A program made the translations under genes and the position numbers. Below the pieces are notes generated by a model that worked only from the letters and a program-made list of their open reading frames with translations, was not told the DNA's origin and made no database searches. A stretch of 64,000 nucleotides of DNA from NCBI GenBank assembly GCA_963781035.1, contig CAWAEN010000004.1, positions 1,054,001 to 1,118,000 on the forward strand, given 5' to 3'. Position 1 is the stretch's first letter; each line of letters begins with the position of its first letter. Source of the DNA: SZUA-35 sp963781035 (GTDB taxonomy: Bacteria > Actinomycetota > Acidimicrobiia > Acidimicrobiales > SZUA-35). Of this stretch, positions 49,849 to 59,250 are shown piece by piece.

Positions 49849-50928
49849 ATGACCACCGAAATGTCCTGGTTCAGCGCACTCTGCGACGATGACTACGAGT
49901 TCCTCGGTCAGCCGGACCCATCGTTGCTCAGCACCTTCGAGCACTGTCGCAACATCGTGCTCACGGCTGAGCGCTACGGGTTCGACAACGTGCTGCTCCC
50001 GTCCGGGTATGCGCTCGGTATCGACAACACGACCTTCGCCGCCGGCATGGCGCCGATCACGAAGAACATCCGGATGCTGCTGGCGATCCGGTGCGGCGAG
50101 ATGGTCGTGCCGCAGATCGCCCGCCAGATGGCGAGCCTCGACCAGATGCTCGGTGGACGGCTCACGATCAACATCATCTCGAGCGATGTGCCCGGTGAGA
50201 CGCTCGACAGCGAGCCTCGCTACCGGCGCAGCACCGAGATCATGTACTGCCTCCGCGAGCTGCTCGATGGCCGTCCCGTCGACTTCCATGGCGACTTCAT
50301 CAACCTGACGATCGAGCCGCCTCGCGTCCGCACGGTGTCCGGCAAGAGCCCGCTCTTCTACTTCGGTGGTCTGTCGCCCGCGGCACGCGAGTGCGCAGCT
50401 GCCGGTGCCGATGTCTTCCTCATGTGGCCGGACGTCACGAACAAGGTGCTCGAGGTGAAGGACGACATGGATGCTCGCGCCGCAGCCAAGGGCCGCTCAC
50501 TCAAGTACGGGTGGCGGAGTCACGTGATCGTTCGCGAGACCGAGGACGAGGCCCGCGCCGCGGCCCGGCGCCTGCTCTCGAAGCTCGACGACGATGAGGG
50601 CAAGGCGATTCGCCAGCGGTCGCTCGACTCGGCATCGGCCGGTGTCGCCCGTCAGGCCGAACTCCGGGATGGAGCCGACGACGAGGGGTACGCCGATCGG
50701 CATCTCTGGACCGGAGTGGGGCGTGCCCGTTCCGGTGCCGGCGCTGCGATCGTCGGTGACCCGGACCAGGTGCTCGGCAAGATCCGTGAGCTCGAGGCTG
50801 CAGGGCTGGATGCCTTCATCCTGTCCGGATATCCGCACGCCGCGGAGTGCGACCTGTTCGCTCGGTACGTGCTTCCCGAGATCGACCACGGTCGGCTCGA
50901 GTTCACACCCCACGCCGTCGCCATCTGA
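49849..50928 (+). CDS. LLM-class flavin-dependent monooxygenase (SsuD-like)
   Basis: This intact 359-residue TIM-barrel flavoprotein shows NIVLTAERYGFDNVLLPSGY, MLLAIRCGEMVVPQIARQMA, SLDQMLGGRLTINIISSDVP and SPLFYFGGLSPAARECAAAG, typical of alkanesulfonate-monooxygenase-like members that use reduced FMN from a separate reductase. The C-terminal segment AAIVGDPDQVLGKIRELEAA is the usual family ending. No flavin reductase gene is next to it. Its association with the Gfo/Idh gene and LysR suggests oxidation of a polyol- or sulfonate-like substrate, but this is inference. Confidence 0.9.
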   Translation: MTTEMSWFSALCDDDYEFLGQPDPSLLSTFEHCRNIVLTAERYGFDNVLLPSGYALGIDNTTFAAGMAPITKNIRMLLAIRCGEMVVPQIARQMASLDQMLGGRLTINIISSDVPGETLDSEPRYRRSTEIMYCLRELLDGRPVDFHGDFINLTIEPPRVRTVSGKSPLFYFGGLSPAARECAAAGADVFLMWPDVTNKVLEVKDDMDARAAAKGRSLKYGWRSHVIVRETEDEARAAARRLLSKLDDDEGKAIRQRSLDSASAGVARQAELRDGADDEGYADRHLWTGVGRARSGAGAAIVGDPDQVLGKIRELEAAGLDAFILSGYPHAAECDLFARYVLPEIDHGRLEFTPHAVAI

Positions 50929-50938
50929 CCGCCAAACC

Positions 50939-51021
50939 AACCCGAGGCCATGACCCCCGGAAACGGGGGCTGCAAACCTCGGGTTTGAGCCCCACAGAAT
51001 CGGGGGTCATAGCCTCGGGTT
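50939..51021. repeat. Long inverted repeat in the convergent gap (probable bidirectional terminator)
   Basis: Arms of 21 bp at 50939-50959 and 51001-51021 are complementary except for one position. They enclose a 41-bp loop that contains CCTCGGGTTT and other short complements of the arms (CGGGGGC, GAGCCCC). The element fills the gap between the LLM gene stop (50928) and the DUF3048 gene stop (51024), so it can end transcription from both sides. Confidence 0.7.
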
Positions 51022-51023
51022 GA

Positions 51024-52643
51024 TCAACGCGGCGTGACGGTGCCGGGCGGGGCGATGGCGATCCAGGTTCGTCCCGGGGCCAGGAGTACCTCGGCGCCCT
51101 GACTGTCGCGGTAGACGATGCGGTCGGTTGCCTTGGATCGGCTCCACGTACCTTCGATGACGTTGCCGCCGGTGTAGATGTACGCCACACCCGATCCGAC
51201 CGTGAGTGCTTCGGGCGACTCGGCGTCGGCACCGCTCACTCCGTACGGCGTGATCTGCACGATCACGTTCGGTGGAGCCACCGCAAGGCCGGCATCGTCG
51301 ACGTGGACCGTGCCGTTCTGTGTGCGCAGCCACCCACTGCCGTTCCAGCGATAGCTGACATCGGTGTTGCCCCAGTCGATGTCGACACCAGCCGCCTGGC
51401 GTCCGCTCGCGGCAGCACCGACCGCTCGATAACGCAGCAACTGCGGTGGGGTTCCCGCCACGCCCTGGCCGTAGGTCCACAGCGTGGTCGGCCGGGCATA
51501 CAGATTGTGCGGAGCACGCTTGCTCGTGACCCGGTAGTAGCCGTCGGCCACGAGAGCGTTGACGTTCACCACCGGAGCCGTGGCCAGCGCATTCAGCACG
51601 CCGCCGTTCGCCCCCGAAGCGCCGAACAGGGGAGTGTTGAGCTGGGACACGAGTGGGATGTCCCCGGTGCGGGCGGATCGAACCGGTCCGACCCTTGCCG
51701 GCGTCTGCTCGTGGAACACCGCAGCCAAACGGGTGATCGACCCCTCGACCAGTTCCTCCCACACGATGTCGGCATGGTTGACACCGGCCTGTGGTCTGGC
51801 TCGCGGATGGTTGTCGATCTTGACGACCAACGCCGGCCTGGTCAGCACCGTCCGCGACGCCTCGCCGGTGAGCGGAACGGTCTCCGGGAACAGCCCGACG
51901 ATGCGCCTCGTGTACTCAGGGGAAACGAGGAACCCGGAGATCGCGTTGCCGTACGGCTTTCCCTGGTCGATGAAGCCGGCCCAGAAAGCGAGGCCCGTCG
52001 TCTCGGGTGCTCGACGCAGCATGCCGAGGTAGAGCATCGTGGCCCGCACCTCGCCGTTCGTTGCCTCGACGTTCTCGGGCGATTCGGAGAACGCCACCAT
52101 CATCGCTCCACGAGAGAGGCCTCCGCTGAGTCGCCCGAGCCAATAGGCCCTGCCTCCACCGTCGGCTTGTCTGCCCAGAACGTTCTGGTAGACGAGGTCG
52201 ACGAACTCGGCGTCCGACAGCGATCCGTAGGTCCGGACGAACTCGCTCGACAGCGCGAACTGGGAGCTGATGTCGTTGAGGCTGAATCCGTTGCGGAAGC
52301 GACCGGACCAGAACTGCAGTCCACCGAAGTCGGGGGAGCGGCGGAAGTGGGCCTTGTAGAGGCGCACCACGGGGGCGACGGTCTCGCCGAACTCGGGAGC
52401 CGCCACCATGGCCTCGACGAGATCGCTCGGGTTCACGCCCGAGCGCAGGCGCTGCGACCAGAACGCCAGCCCGCCGGGATCGGGGTTCCTGGCGAGGAAA
52501 TCCTGGTACTGCTGTGTCACGAACTCCTCGGGATTGGGGAAGACATAGACGTCTTCTTCGGCGCCGACCGGGGCCGGCGTCGGCGCCAGCACGGTGGCGA
52601 GAAGAGCGATGACGGCCAGGATCAGCCGGAAGCGGGAACGCAT
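51024..52643 (-). CDS. Secreted DUF4214-DUF3048 protein
   Basis: This intact 539-residue protein has a signal peptide (FRLILAVIALLATVLAPTPA), then three or four DUF4214 units with repeated xLGRxPDxxGxxYWxxxLxxG-like patterns (QYQDFLARNPDPGGLAFWSQ; LYKAHFRRSPDFGGLQFWSG; VYQNVLGRQADGGGRAYWLG; LGMLRRAPETTGLAFWAGF). The second half is DUF3048: RPALVVKIDNHPRARPQAGV, ADIVWEELVEGSITRLAAVF and RVGPVRSARTGDIPLVSQL. DUF3048 proteins (YerB-like) are extracytoplasmic and of unknown function; DUF4214 occurs in surface and adhesion proteins. It stands alone with its own 3' inverted repeat. Confidence 0.9.
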   Translation of the reverse strand: MRSRFRLILAVIALLATVLAPTPAPVGAEEDVYVFPNPEEFVTQQYQDFLARNPDPGGLAFWSQRLRSGVNPSDLVEAMVAAPEFGETVAPVVRLYKAHFRRSPDFGGLQFWSGRFRNGFSLNDISSQFALSSEFVRTYGSLSDAEFVDLVYQNVLGRQADGGGRAYWLGRLSGGLSRGAMMVAFSESPENVEATNGEVRATMLYLGMLRRAPETTGLAFWAGFIDQGKPYGNAISGFLVSPEYTRRIVGLFPETVPLTGEASRTVLTRPALVVKIDNHPRARPQAGVNHADIVWEELVEGSITRLAAVFHEQTPARVGPVRSARTGDIPLVSQLNTPLFGASGANGGVLNALATAPVVNVNALVADGYYRVTSKRAPHNLYARPTTLWTYGQGVAGTPPQLLRYRAVGAAASGRQAAGVDIDWGNTDVSYRWNGSGWLRTQNGTVHVDDAGLAVAPPNVIVQITPYGVSGADAESPEALTVGSGVAYIYTGGNVIEGTWSRSKATDRIVYRDSQGAEVLLAPGRTWIAIAPPGTVTPR

Positions 52644-52723
52644 GAAATCTCGATTCGAGTGTCGATCGACGGAACCACGGACCGTAGTGTGCGACCACGC
52701 TGGATGAAAAGGCCCTGCTCGAA

Positions 52724-53903
52724 TCAGGCGGAACGAAGGGCGCGAAGGTGCTCGATGCTGTCCGGCACGGCCGCAACCGCTGCATCGACGTCATCGTCAT
52801 TGGTGTGCCAGCCCACGGAGAGGCGGAGCGAACGGTCAGCGCTGACCCCCATGGCCGCCAGCACCGGTGAGGGCCCGAACTGTTCGAATGCACTAGCCGG
52901 GCCGGCGTGGGCGGCGATGCCGGCCCGGTCCAGCGCGATCACGATCTCCTGTGGATCGATGTCGTCCAAGCCGACACAGACGAGGTGCGGAAGCCGCTGC
53001 TCGGGATCCGTTGGTCCAAAGACCTCGACGCCGGCGATGGCACCGAACATGTCGCGGAGCCGGTCGGTGGCGACACCGGCCGCTGTGGCTTCGGACGACA
53101 TCGTGTCGCCGAGTTCCGCGCAGGCAGCACCCAGGCCGACGGCCGCCACGGTGTTCTCCAGGCCGGCCCGACGGGCCCGCTCCTGTGTTCCGCCGACGAG
53201 CAGCGGTTCGATCTGCACGCCACGCTTCAGCAGCAACGCCCCGGTACCCGTCGGGCCACCCAGTTTGTGACCGGAGATCGCGGCGAAGGTCGGCGTCGCC
53301 GGCCCCGAAGTCGAAGGCAATGCGGCCGGCGGCCTGGGCTGCGTCGATCAGTAGCGGGACGCCTCTGGCTCGGCAAGCGACAGCGATCGCATCGACGGGC
53401 TGGATCGTGCCGACTTCGTGGTTCCCCAGCTGGCAGCACGCAAGGCTGACGTTCCGGCCGGCTCGGAGCTCGCCGTCGATCGCAGCCGCCACGTCTTCCG
53501 GTTCGATCCGGCCGGTTCGGTCGATGGGCACGACAACGGCCCGACCGGTCCGCTCGGCAGCGAGGCGAACCGAGCAGTGTTCGGCTGCCGACACGATCAC
53601 CGAACCCGGCGTCGAGGTCGTCTGGCCCCAGACCACCGACACGATCGCTTCGGTCGCCGACGAGGTGAACACGGTCTCGCGTGGCCGCGCTCCGAAAAAG
53701 CCGGCAACCGATTCACGGGCCAGCTCCAGCTGGTGGCGGACGGTCAGACCCTCGGCGTGGGGGCGGCCGGGGTCGGCGGTCGGGAGCTCGAGCGACTGCT
53801 GCATGGCCAGCCGAGCGAGCGGGCGAAGCAACGATGTGGATGCGGTGTCGAAGTAGTGGCGGGTCAAGGACTCAGCTGCTGAGAACGTCGGTGACGCAGG
53901 CAT
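52724..53903 (-). CDS. Cysteine-desulfurase-like (NifS/Csd) aminotransferase class V protein lacking the usual Cys, frameshifted
   Basis: The fold-type I PLP enzyme begins RHYFDTASTSLLRPLARLAM and contains ETVFTSSATEAIVSVVWGQT, VSAAEHCSVRLAAERTGR, NVSLACCQLGNHEVGTIQPV, PLLIDAAQAAGRIAFDFGAG and the PLP lysine in FAAISGHKLGGPTGTGALLL. A break near 53295 is cured by removing one C. The loop that in cysteine desulfurases reads GSAC is AHAGPASAFEQFGPSPVLAA here, placing Ser (codon AGT, 52892-52894) at the catalytic Cys. The activity is therefore uncertain. It overlaps the end of a SufR-like regulator gene. Confidence 0.83.
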
Positions 53904-54630
53904 CGTCGCCCCTGGCGACGGACCCGATCAGCTCGACTTCGGTCTCGCCGTAGATCGAGGCGAGCAGCCCCTTCACCATGCCACGGTCGACGGCGCAGAT
54001 CACCGGGATGCTCGATCGCCACGTCGCCGAACGGGCAGTGACCGGACACGATCCGCAGTTCGCCGTCGTGCCGCTCGGCGTGGGCGGCGAAGCCATGGGC
54101 CGACAGGGCATCGGCGACGACGTGGAGTGCCGAGCGGAACGAACGTTGTGGGTGTTGTCGGTCTGCATGGTGGCGGCCATCTGCTTGCCGAACTCGACGC
54201 CGACTTCCTCGGCCAGCGCTGCGGCCTCGGCCTCGGGGCAGGCGCGGACAGGGCCTTGCCGAGCAGGGTGACGAGGATGTCGTCGTGGCGGACGTCGAAC
54301 TCGAGGCGGAGCTCGGGATGGGTTGCCCGGTAGACCTTCGCCGGTCGTCCCGCCTTGGCCGACGGACGCTGGCTGACATCGATATAGCCACCACCCACGA
54401 GCTTGTCGAGATGATGGCGGGCCACGTTGGTGTGCAGGTCGGTGGCTTCGGCGACCTCGCTCGCGGTGAGGCCGTCGTGGCGCTCGTGGAGCAGGAGGTA
54501 GATGTCTCGCCGGGTCGGGTCACCGAACGCCGAGGTGATCGCGGTGACCGTGTTGGCGAACTCGGTCGGGCTCAGCGCGCCGACGTGTCGGTGGGTCGAC
54601 GTCGACGCGGTTGAGGCCCGGTTGTGGCAT
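53872..54630 (-). CDS. SufR-like HTH regulator with Fe-S cysteines, frameshifted
   Basis: The N-terminal winged helix SPTEFANTVTAITSAFGDPT, RRDIYLLLHERHDGLTASEV and ATDLHTNVARHHLDKLVGGG is of the ArsR/DeoR-like SufR class. The C-terminal domain joins from several frames: RIVSGHCPFGDVAIEHP, VICAVDRGMVKGLLASIYGE and SVARGDDACVTDVLSS, with three cysteines spaced as in Fe-S-sensing SufR. Breaks occur near 54600, 54250, 54110 and 54000. The start at ATG 54630 has TAGACT six bases upstream. It precedes the desulfurase-like gene and diverges from mrp, so it may regulate Fe-S assembly genes. Confidence 0.75.
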
Positions 54631-54684
54631 CTCGGTAGTCTACGGCACGGCGAAATCCCGGCTGAACCCTCTCGAGGAGACCGT

Positions 54685-55834
54685 GTGACCGTCACCGAAG
54701 CCCAGGTGATCGAGGCTCTGCGCCCCGTCGAGGATCCCGAGCTCCATCGCAGCATCGTCGACCTCGACATGGTGCGTCGGTCGACATCGCCGTCGCCGCG
54801 GTCACGGTGGCCGTCGACCTCACCATCGCCGGCTGTCCGCTCCGGACCGAGATCAACAGTCGAGTGTCGCGACGCTGTCGAGCGCCCTCGACGGTGTCGA
54901 GACGGTCGGCATCGACTTCGGCGTGATGACCGACGAGCAGCGCGAGGCGCTCCGCCGATCGCTCCACGGCGACCCCGGCGCCACGGCCGGATCGCACGCA
55001 GGCCCACGGCCACGCCGAGGGTCGGGCCATCCCGTTCGCCGAGCCCGGACAGCAGGACCCGCGTGCCTCCTGATCGCCTCCGGCAAGGGCGGCGTCGGCA
55101 AGTCCTCGGTCACCACCAACCTCGTCGGTCGCGCTCGCGGCCCGAGGCAAGAGCGTCGCCGTCGTCGACGCCGACGTGTGGGGCTTCTCGATCCCGCGCA
55201 TGCTCGGCGTCGACCGGGCCCCGGTCGATCATCGACGAGATGATCGTCCCGCCCGAGACGCCACGGCGTCCGCTGCATCTCGATGGGGTTCTTCGCCGAG
55301 GAGGACCAGCCGGTGATCTGGCGGGGTCCGATGCTCCACAAGGCGCTCGAGCAGTTCCTCACCGACGTCTTCTGGGACGATCCCGACTACCTGCTGGTCG
55401 ACCTTCCGCCCGGCACCGGCGACATCTCGCTGTCGCTCGCCCAGTTCCTGCCGCGGGCCGAGGTGTATCGTGGTCACCACGCCGCAGCCGGCCGCGCAGC
55501 GGGTGGCCCAGCGGGCCGCCTTCATGGCCGCACAAGGTCAACATCGAGGTCAAGGGCGTGATCGAGAACATGAGCTGGTTCACCGGCGACGACGGCAAGC
55601 GCTACGAGCTGTTCGGCGCCGGTGGCGGCGCCGAGCTCGCCGCCGACCTCGACGTGCCGCTGCTCGGCCAGGTGCCGCTCGTGCCCGAGCTGCGCGGAGG
55701 GCTCCGACACCGGGAACCCCATCGCCGCCGACCTCGACACCGAATCGGCCGCCGTCTTCGCCGAGCTGGCCGAGAAGCTCGACGTCGAGCTGGCGCCGAA
55801 GCGGCGCTACCGATCCGAACTCAAGGTCATCTGA
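54685..55834 (+). CDS. mrp: Mrp/ApbC-family Fe-S carrier ATPase, heavily frameshifted
   Basis: GTG 54685 follows GAGGAGA. The N-terminal DUF59/MIP18 domain shows VTEAQVIEALRPVEDPELHR and VDLTIAGCPLRTEI. The P-loop is CLLIASGKGGVGKSSVTTN, followed by KSVAVVDADVWGFSIPRMLG, MGFFAEEDQPVIWRGPMLHK, YLLVDLPPGTGDISLSLAQF, VKGVIENMSWFTGDDGKRYE and LAADLDVPLLGQVPLVPELR. At least six breaks fall inside about 1.15 kb, the densest in the window; the ones tested (near 55125 and 55228) are single extra bases. The usual CxxC after NMSWF is absent (TGDDGK), which is a known variant in actinobacteria. Confidence 0.83.
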
Positions 55835-55952
55835 ACCCGCTCCCTTTGCTGATGCTGCCGCCTCGGCCGCATCACCGAGCCGGTCGCTACCCTCGACTCG
55901 GCCCGTTCGAATCAACACCGCTCGGCTGCCGAGCCATCACCCAGGAGTCACC

Positions 55953-56187
55953 GTGGACGTCAGAATCGGCATCGCCGACAGCCCCCAGATCATCGAAGTC
56001 GAGATGCCGGACGAGACTGATCGTGCGGCGCTCAAGAAGACCGTGCAGGCGGTACTCGACGGCTCCGCGCCGGTCCTCACACTCGAGGACAAGCGAGGCA
56101 AGGAGCTGAACGTTCCCGGAAGTCGAGTGTCCGTTCGTCGAGATCGGTGCCGGCGACCCGACCCGTCGCATCGGCTTCGGCGCCTGA
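55953..56187 (+). CDS. DUF3107 family small protein, frameshifted
   Basis: GTG 55953, preceded by CAGGAG, gives about 77 residues: VDVRIGIADSPQIIEVEMPD, ETDRAALKKTVQAVLDGSAP and VLTLEDKRGKELNVP. Removing one G near 56118 continues EVECPFVEIGAGDPTRRIGF to a stop at 56187. DUF3107 is an actinobacterial small-protein family of unknown function. In mycobacteria a homologue lies near DNA-repair and helicase genes, whereas here it sits between mrp and the ArsA-like pair. Confidence 0.82.
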
Positions 56188-56228
56188 TCCGGCCGCTTCT
56201 CCATCCCGACCGCCGATCGGTTCTCTAC

Positions 56229-57089
56229 GTGCTGCGACCGCTGACCATCGTGGCCGGCAAGGGCGGTGTAGGTCGCTCGACCACGGCTGCCGCCCTGGCC
56301 CTCAATGCGGTTGCCGCCGGCAAGCGAGTCCTCGCAGTCGATGCAACGAACGACGGAGGTCTCCGGGCGGCGCTGCGCACGGCGCCGGCATCGGACCGTG
56401 TCGGGGTCGAGCTGCTGGAACTGACCACCGAGAAGTCGCTCGACGAATACATCAAGATCTACTTGAAGTTCCCGATACCGCCGTCTCGTCTCGGCCCGAT
56501 CGCCAGGATCTTCGACTACGTGGCCACGGCGGCGCCCGGTGTCAGGGAGATCCTGACCATCGGCAAGATCGCATACGAGGTGCGGGAGGGACATTGGGAC
56601 GCCGTGGTCGTCGACGCTCCGGCAACCGGTCATGTGATCGAGTTGCTGGCCGCCCCGGAGACGCTCCGCGACGTCGTCAGCGTCGGCCCGCTCGCTGAGC
56701 AGACACAATGGGTGTCCGACCTCCTTCGGGACCCATCGATCACCGGCGTCGTCACGGTCACGACGTCTGAGTCTCTGCCGGTGAGCGAGTCGCTGGAGCT
56801 GCTCGAGCGACTCGTCGAGACGACCCAGGTCGACCCGATCGGCTTCGTGGTGAATCGCATGCCGGACCTCCTCGACGATTCCGGATACGACGAGGCGGCG
56901 GCGATCGTCGACCGGCTCTCGAAATCTGATCCGCTTGCTCGTGCCGTGACGCTGATCGCCAATCGCTCAGCGGCCGCCGTCGAGGAGCTCGATCGGCTCT
57001 CGTCGCTCGATCTCGGTCTGACCTGGGTCGGCGAAGCAGCCGACCCGGTCGCTGCGGTTCGGGCGTCGCTCGCCGAGGTCGGTTCGTGA
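56229..57089 (+). CDS. ArsA/Get3-like ATPase, first of a pair
   Basis: This intact 286-residue deviant-Walker ATPase starts at GTG 56229: VLRPLTIVAGKGGVGRSTTA. Then come KRVLAVDATNDGGLRAALRT, EGHWDAVVVDAPATGHVIEL (switch region), SITGVVTVTTSESLPVSESL and DPIGFVVNRMPDLLD. The P-loop reads GKGGVGRST, so the signature Lys is present but the usual second Lys (GKS/GKT) is Arg. The pair resembles the adjacent Get3-like genes Rv3679-Rv3680 of mycobacteria. The stop overlaps the second ATPase (GTGA). Confidence 0.83.
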   Translation: MLRPLTIVAGKGGVGRSTTAAALALNAVAAGKRVLAVDATNDGGLRAALRTAPASDRVGVELLELTTEKSLDEYIKIYLKFPIPPSRLGPIARIFDYVATAAPGVREILTIGKIAYEVREGHWDAVVVDAPATGHVIELLAAPETLRDVVSVGPLAEQTQWVSDLLRDPSITGVVTVTTSESLPVSESLELLERLVETTQVDPIGFVVNRMPDLLDDSGYDEAAAIVDRLSKSDPLARAVTLIANRSAAAVEELDRLSSLDLGLTWVGEAADPVAAVRASLAEVGS

Positions 57090-58143
57090 CCTCCGCATCG
57101 ATCGACGATCTCCTGTCCGAGGCAACGGTCCTGCTCGTTGCCGGGCCAGGCGGAGTCGGCAAGACCACGCTCTCGGCCGCACTCGCAGCCCGGGCGGCGC
57201 GCGATCACGGCCGCCGTGCCCTCGTGGTCACCGTCGACCCCGCTCGCAGACTCGCCGATGCGCTCGGGATCTCGACATCCGAGGAGCCGCTGCTGGTCCC
57301 TGTCGGGACGGGTGAGGGCAGGCTCTGGGCCTTGATGATCGACATGTCGTCGAGCTGGGATCAGCTGGTCGAGCGCACGGCTCCGGATGCGGCGACGCGC
57401 CGACGCCCTGCTCACCAATCGTCTCTACCGCACCCTCACCCAACGCTTCGTGCAGAGTCACGACTACATCGCACTCGACCATCTGGTCGACCTTGCCGCC
57501 GACGACCGCTATGACCTCGTGGTCGTGGACACACCACCTTCGGTGCACGCACTCGACATTCTCGATGCACCGCAGAAGATGGCCGACTTCTTCGGCAGTC
57601 GCCTCCTGCGCTGGCTGATCGCGCCATACGGCACGCGAGTCGTGCAGCTCGCGGCCAGACCCTTCCTCAGCATCGCCGAGCGGCTGCTCGGCGGCCCGTT
57701 CCTGTCGGAGATCACCGAGTTCTTCTAGTTGTTCTCGAAGCTCCAGGACGACTTCGCCGACCGGCTGGACGTCGTCAACACCCAGCTGGCCGACCCGTCC
57801 ACTCGCTATTTGGTCGTGAACACCCCCGAGGCGATCCCGACACAGCGGGCAGACGAACTCGTCGCCGAGCTGGAACGTCGCGGTCATGCAGCCTCACTGA
57901 GGCTGGTCAACCGGGCCCTCGACGCGGACTTCGTCGACCTTCGGGACCGCCTCGACGAAGTGGTGGATCCGACCTTCGGAAGGCGGTCGCCGATCTTGTC
58001 CGATTCAGCCTCCCGCCAGCTGGCCGAGGCCGGTGGACGAGGGTCGGTGTCGCGTTCGGGGGTGCCCCTCGTCCTGGTGCCGATGATGGACCGCCCCGAT
58101 CGACGACGTCGATGCACTTGCCGACCTCGTCGGCCCTCACTGA
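57086..58143 (+). CDS. ArsA/Get3-like ATPase, second of a pair, with in-frame amber codon and frameshifts
   Basis: GTG 57086 gives an intact P-loop VLLVAGPGGVGKTTLSAALA, RALVVTVDPARRLADALGIS, then after a break near 57400 LTNRLYRTLTQRFVQSHDYI, YDLVVVDTPPSVHALDILDA and GGPFLSEITEFF. There a TAG (57726-57728) interrupts an open frame that continues LFSKLQDDFADRLDVVNTQL and ERRGHAASLRLVNRALDADF. In homologues a Gln commonly follows EFF, so CAG to TAG is one base. The end, after deleting one C near 58095, is MMDRPIDDVDALADLVGPH at 58143. Either a nonsense mutation or a base error. Confidence 0.8.
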
Positions 58144-58186
58144 CCGCGGTCGTGATCCCACGGTCGGGCGACGGCCGACCCACCTC

Positions 58187-58844
58187 CTAGTCGTCGTATT
58201 CGATGCGGGAGAATGCAGCCACGACGGCGGCGAATCGTGTCGACGAAATCGGCAAAGGCGTCATCTGGCGGCTCGGGACTGCCGCCGACGATGATGACAT
58301 TCGGCAGTGCCTCGACGAGATCGATCACGGTCGTTCGTTGATGGATCTTGTTCTCCGGAAGTGACGGATAGACGACGAATTCGTGGTCGAGCGTGGCCAG
58401 CTCCTCAGCCGAAACACCGCGCACCGGTGAACCGGCGAGCAGCTCGGCGGCGACTGCGTCGTCGTGGGCGTCGGTGATGATGATCCTCGCCAGCTCGTCG
58501 ACGACGGGATCACCGGCGGTCGCCGGCCAGCAGAGCATGGTCCGAGCCGAGCGACCGGGGTGATCGAGGAGGAATCGGAGTGCAACCGAGCAGCCGTTCG
58601 AGCCGGCGACCAGGGCGACTCGGTCATGGCCTGCTCGGTCGATGGTGTCGGCGAGAGCCGATGCCTCCTCGGTCCACGAACGGGGCGAGGTCGGTCGCTC
58701 GTGGATCGAGAACTCGACTCCCGCTGCTGTCAGCGCGGCTGCAGTGCCCGAGGCACCCCAGAATTCGACACCGGTCATCGGCGGGTCGTCGTAGAGCCCG
58801 CCGGGCACCAGGACGATCGGTACGAGCTCGGGAAGTGACACCAT
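58187..58844 (-). CDS. Alpha/beta hydrolase-like protein
   Basis: From ATG 58844: LPELVPIVLVPGGLYDDPPM (oxyanion loop HGG-like PGG), ALADTIDRAGHDRVALVAGS with the nucleophile elbow VAGSNGCSVALRFLLDH (GSNGC, Ser present), HEFVVYPSLPENKIHQRTTV and LPNVIIVGGSPEPPDDAFAD. The likely true C-terminus, after one frame change near 58215, is VVAAFSRIEYDD with a stop at 58187; without it the reading runs to 58137 with implausible residues. The family is clear but the catalytic triad is not fully assignable, and no substrate is suggested. Confidence 0.7.
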
Positions 58845-58893
58845 CGGTCGATTGTCGCAGCGCCTCCGGTTGTCCGACCGGATACCCCCTGCG

Positions 58894-59250
58894 ATGCTTG
58901 CGCCGATGTCCGATCTACTCCGCTGGTGCCTCGAGGCTCATCCCGATCGATCCCACCGTGCGGGCCCGCTGGTGTTCCTCGACCTTCCGCTGGCCGTCGA
59001 GGTGATCGACAGGGCCGCATCGGCAGGGATCAGCGTCGATGGTGTGAGCGGATTCTCCGTGATCGATGGCGTGGCCACTCCGATCCCCGGCCAGCAGCTC
59101 GATACAGACGGTCTCGGACTCCTCGATTGCGAGACGCCGAGTGGGGCGACCTGCGGCGCTGCCCGGCGTGCACTCCGCGGGCGCTGGGCCGAAGCTGCCC
59201 CTACGGTTGGTCGGCACATGGTCTTGCTCGAGTTCGACGATCGGTCCTGA
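58894..59250 (+). CDS. Hypothetical protein coupled to pdtaS
   Basis: This 118-residue soluble protein from ATG 58894 (ATG 58906 is an alternative) contains WCLEAHPDRSHRAGPLVFLD, AVEVIDRAASAGISVDGVSG, FSVIDGVATPIPGQQLDTDG and RWAEAAPTVGRHMVLLEFDD. I recognise no family; it has no membrane segment and no cofactor motif. The stop overlaps the pdtaS start (TGATG), so the two are co-translated, and it may act in the same signalling pathway. Confidence 0.65.
   Translation: MLAPMSDLLRWCLEAHPDRSHRAGPLVFLDLPLAVEVIDRAASAGISVDGVSGFSVIDGVATPIPGQQLDTDGLGLLDCETPSGATCGAARRALRGRWAEAAPTVGRHMVLLEFDDRS

Noticed and set aside
57726..57728. TAG in the second ArsA-like gene as a pyrrolysine codon
   Set aside because: The position is occupied by Gln in the family as I know it, no PylS or PylT is visible, and one base change explains it.
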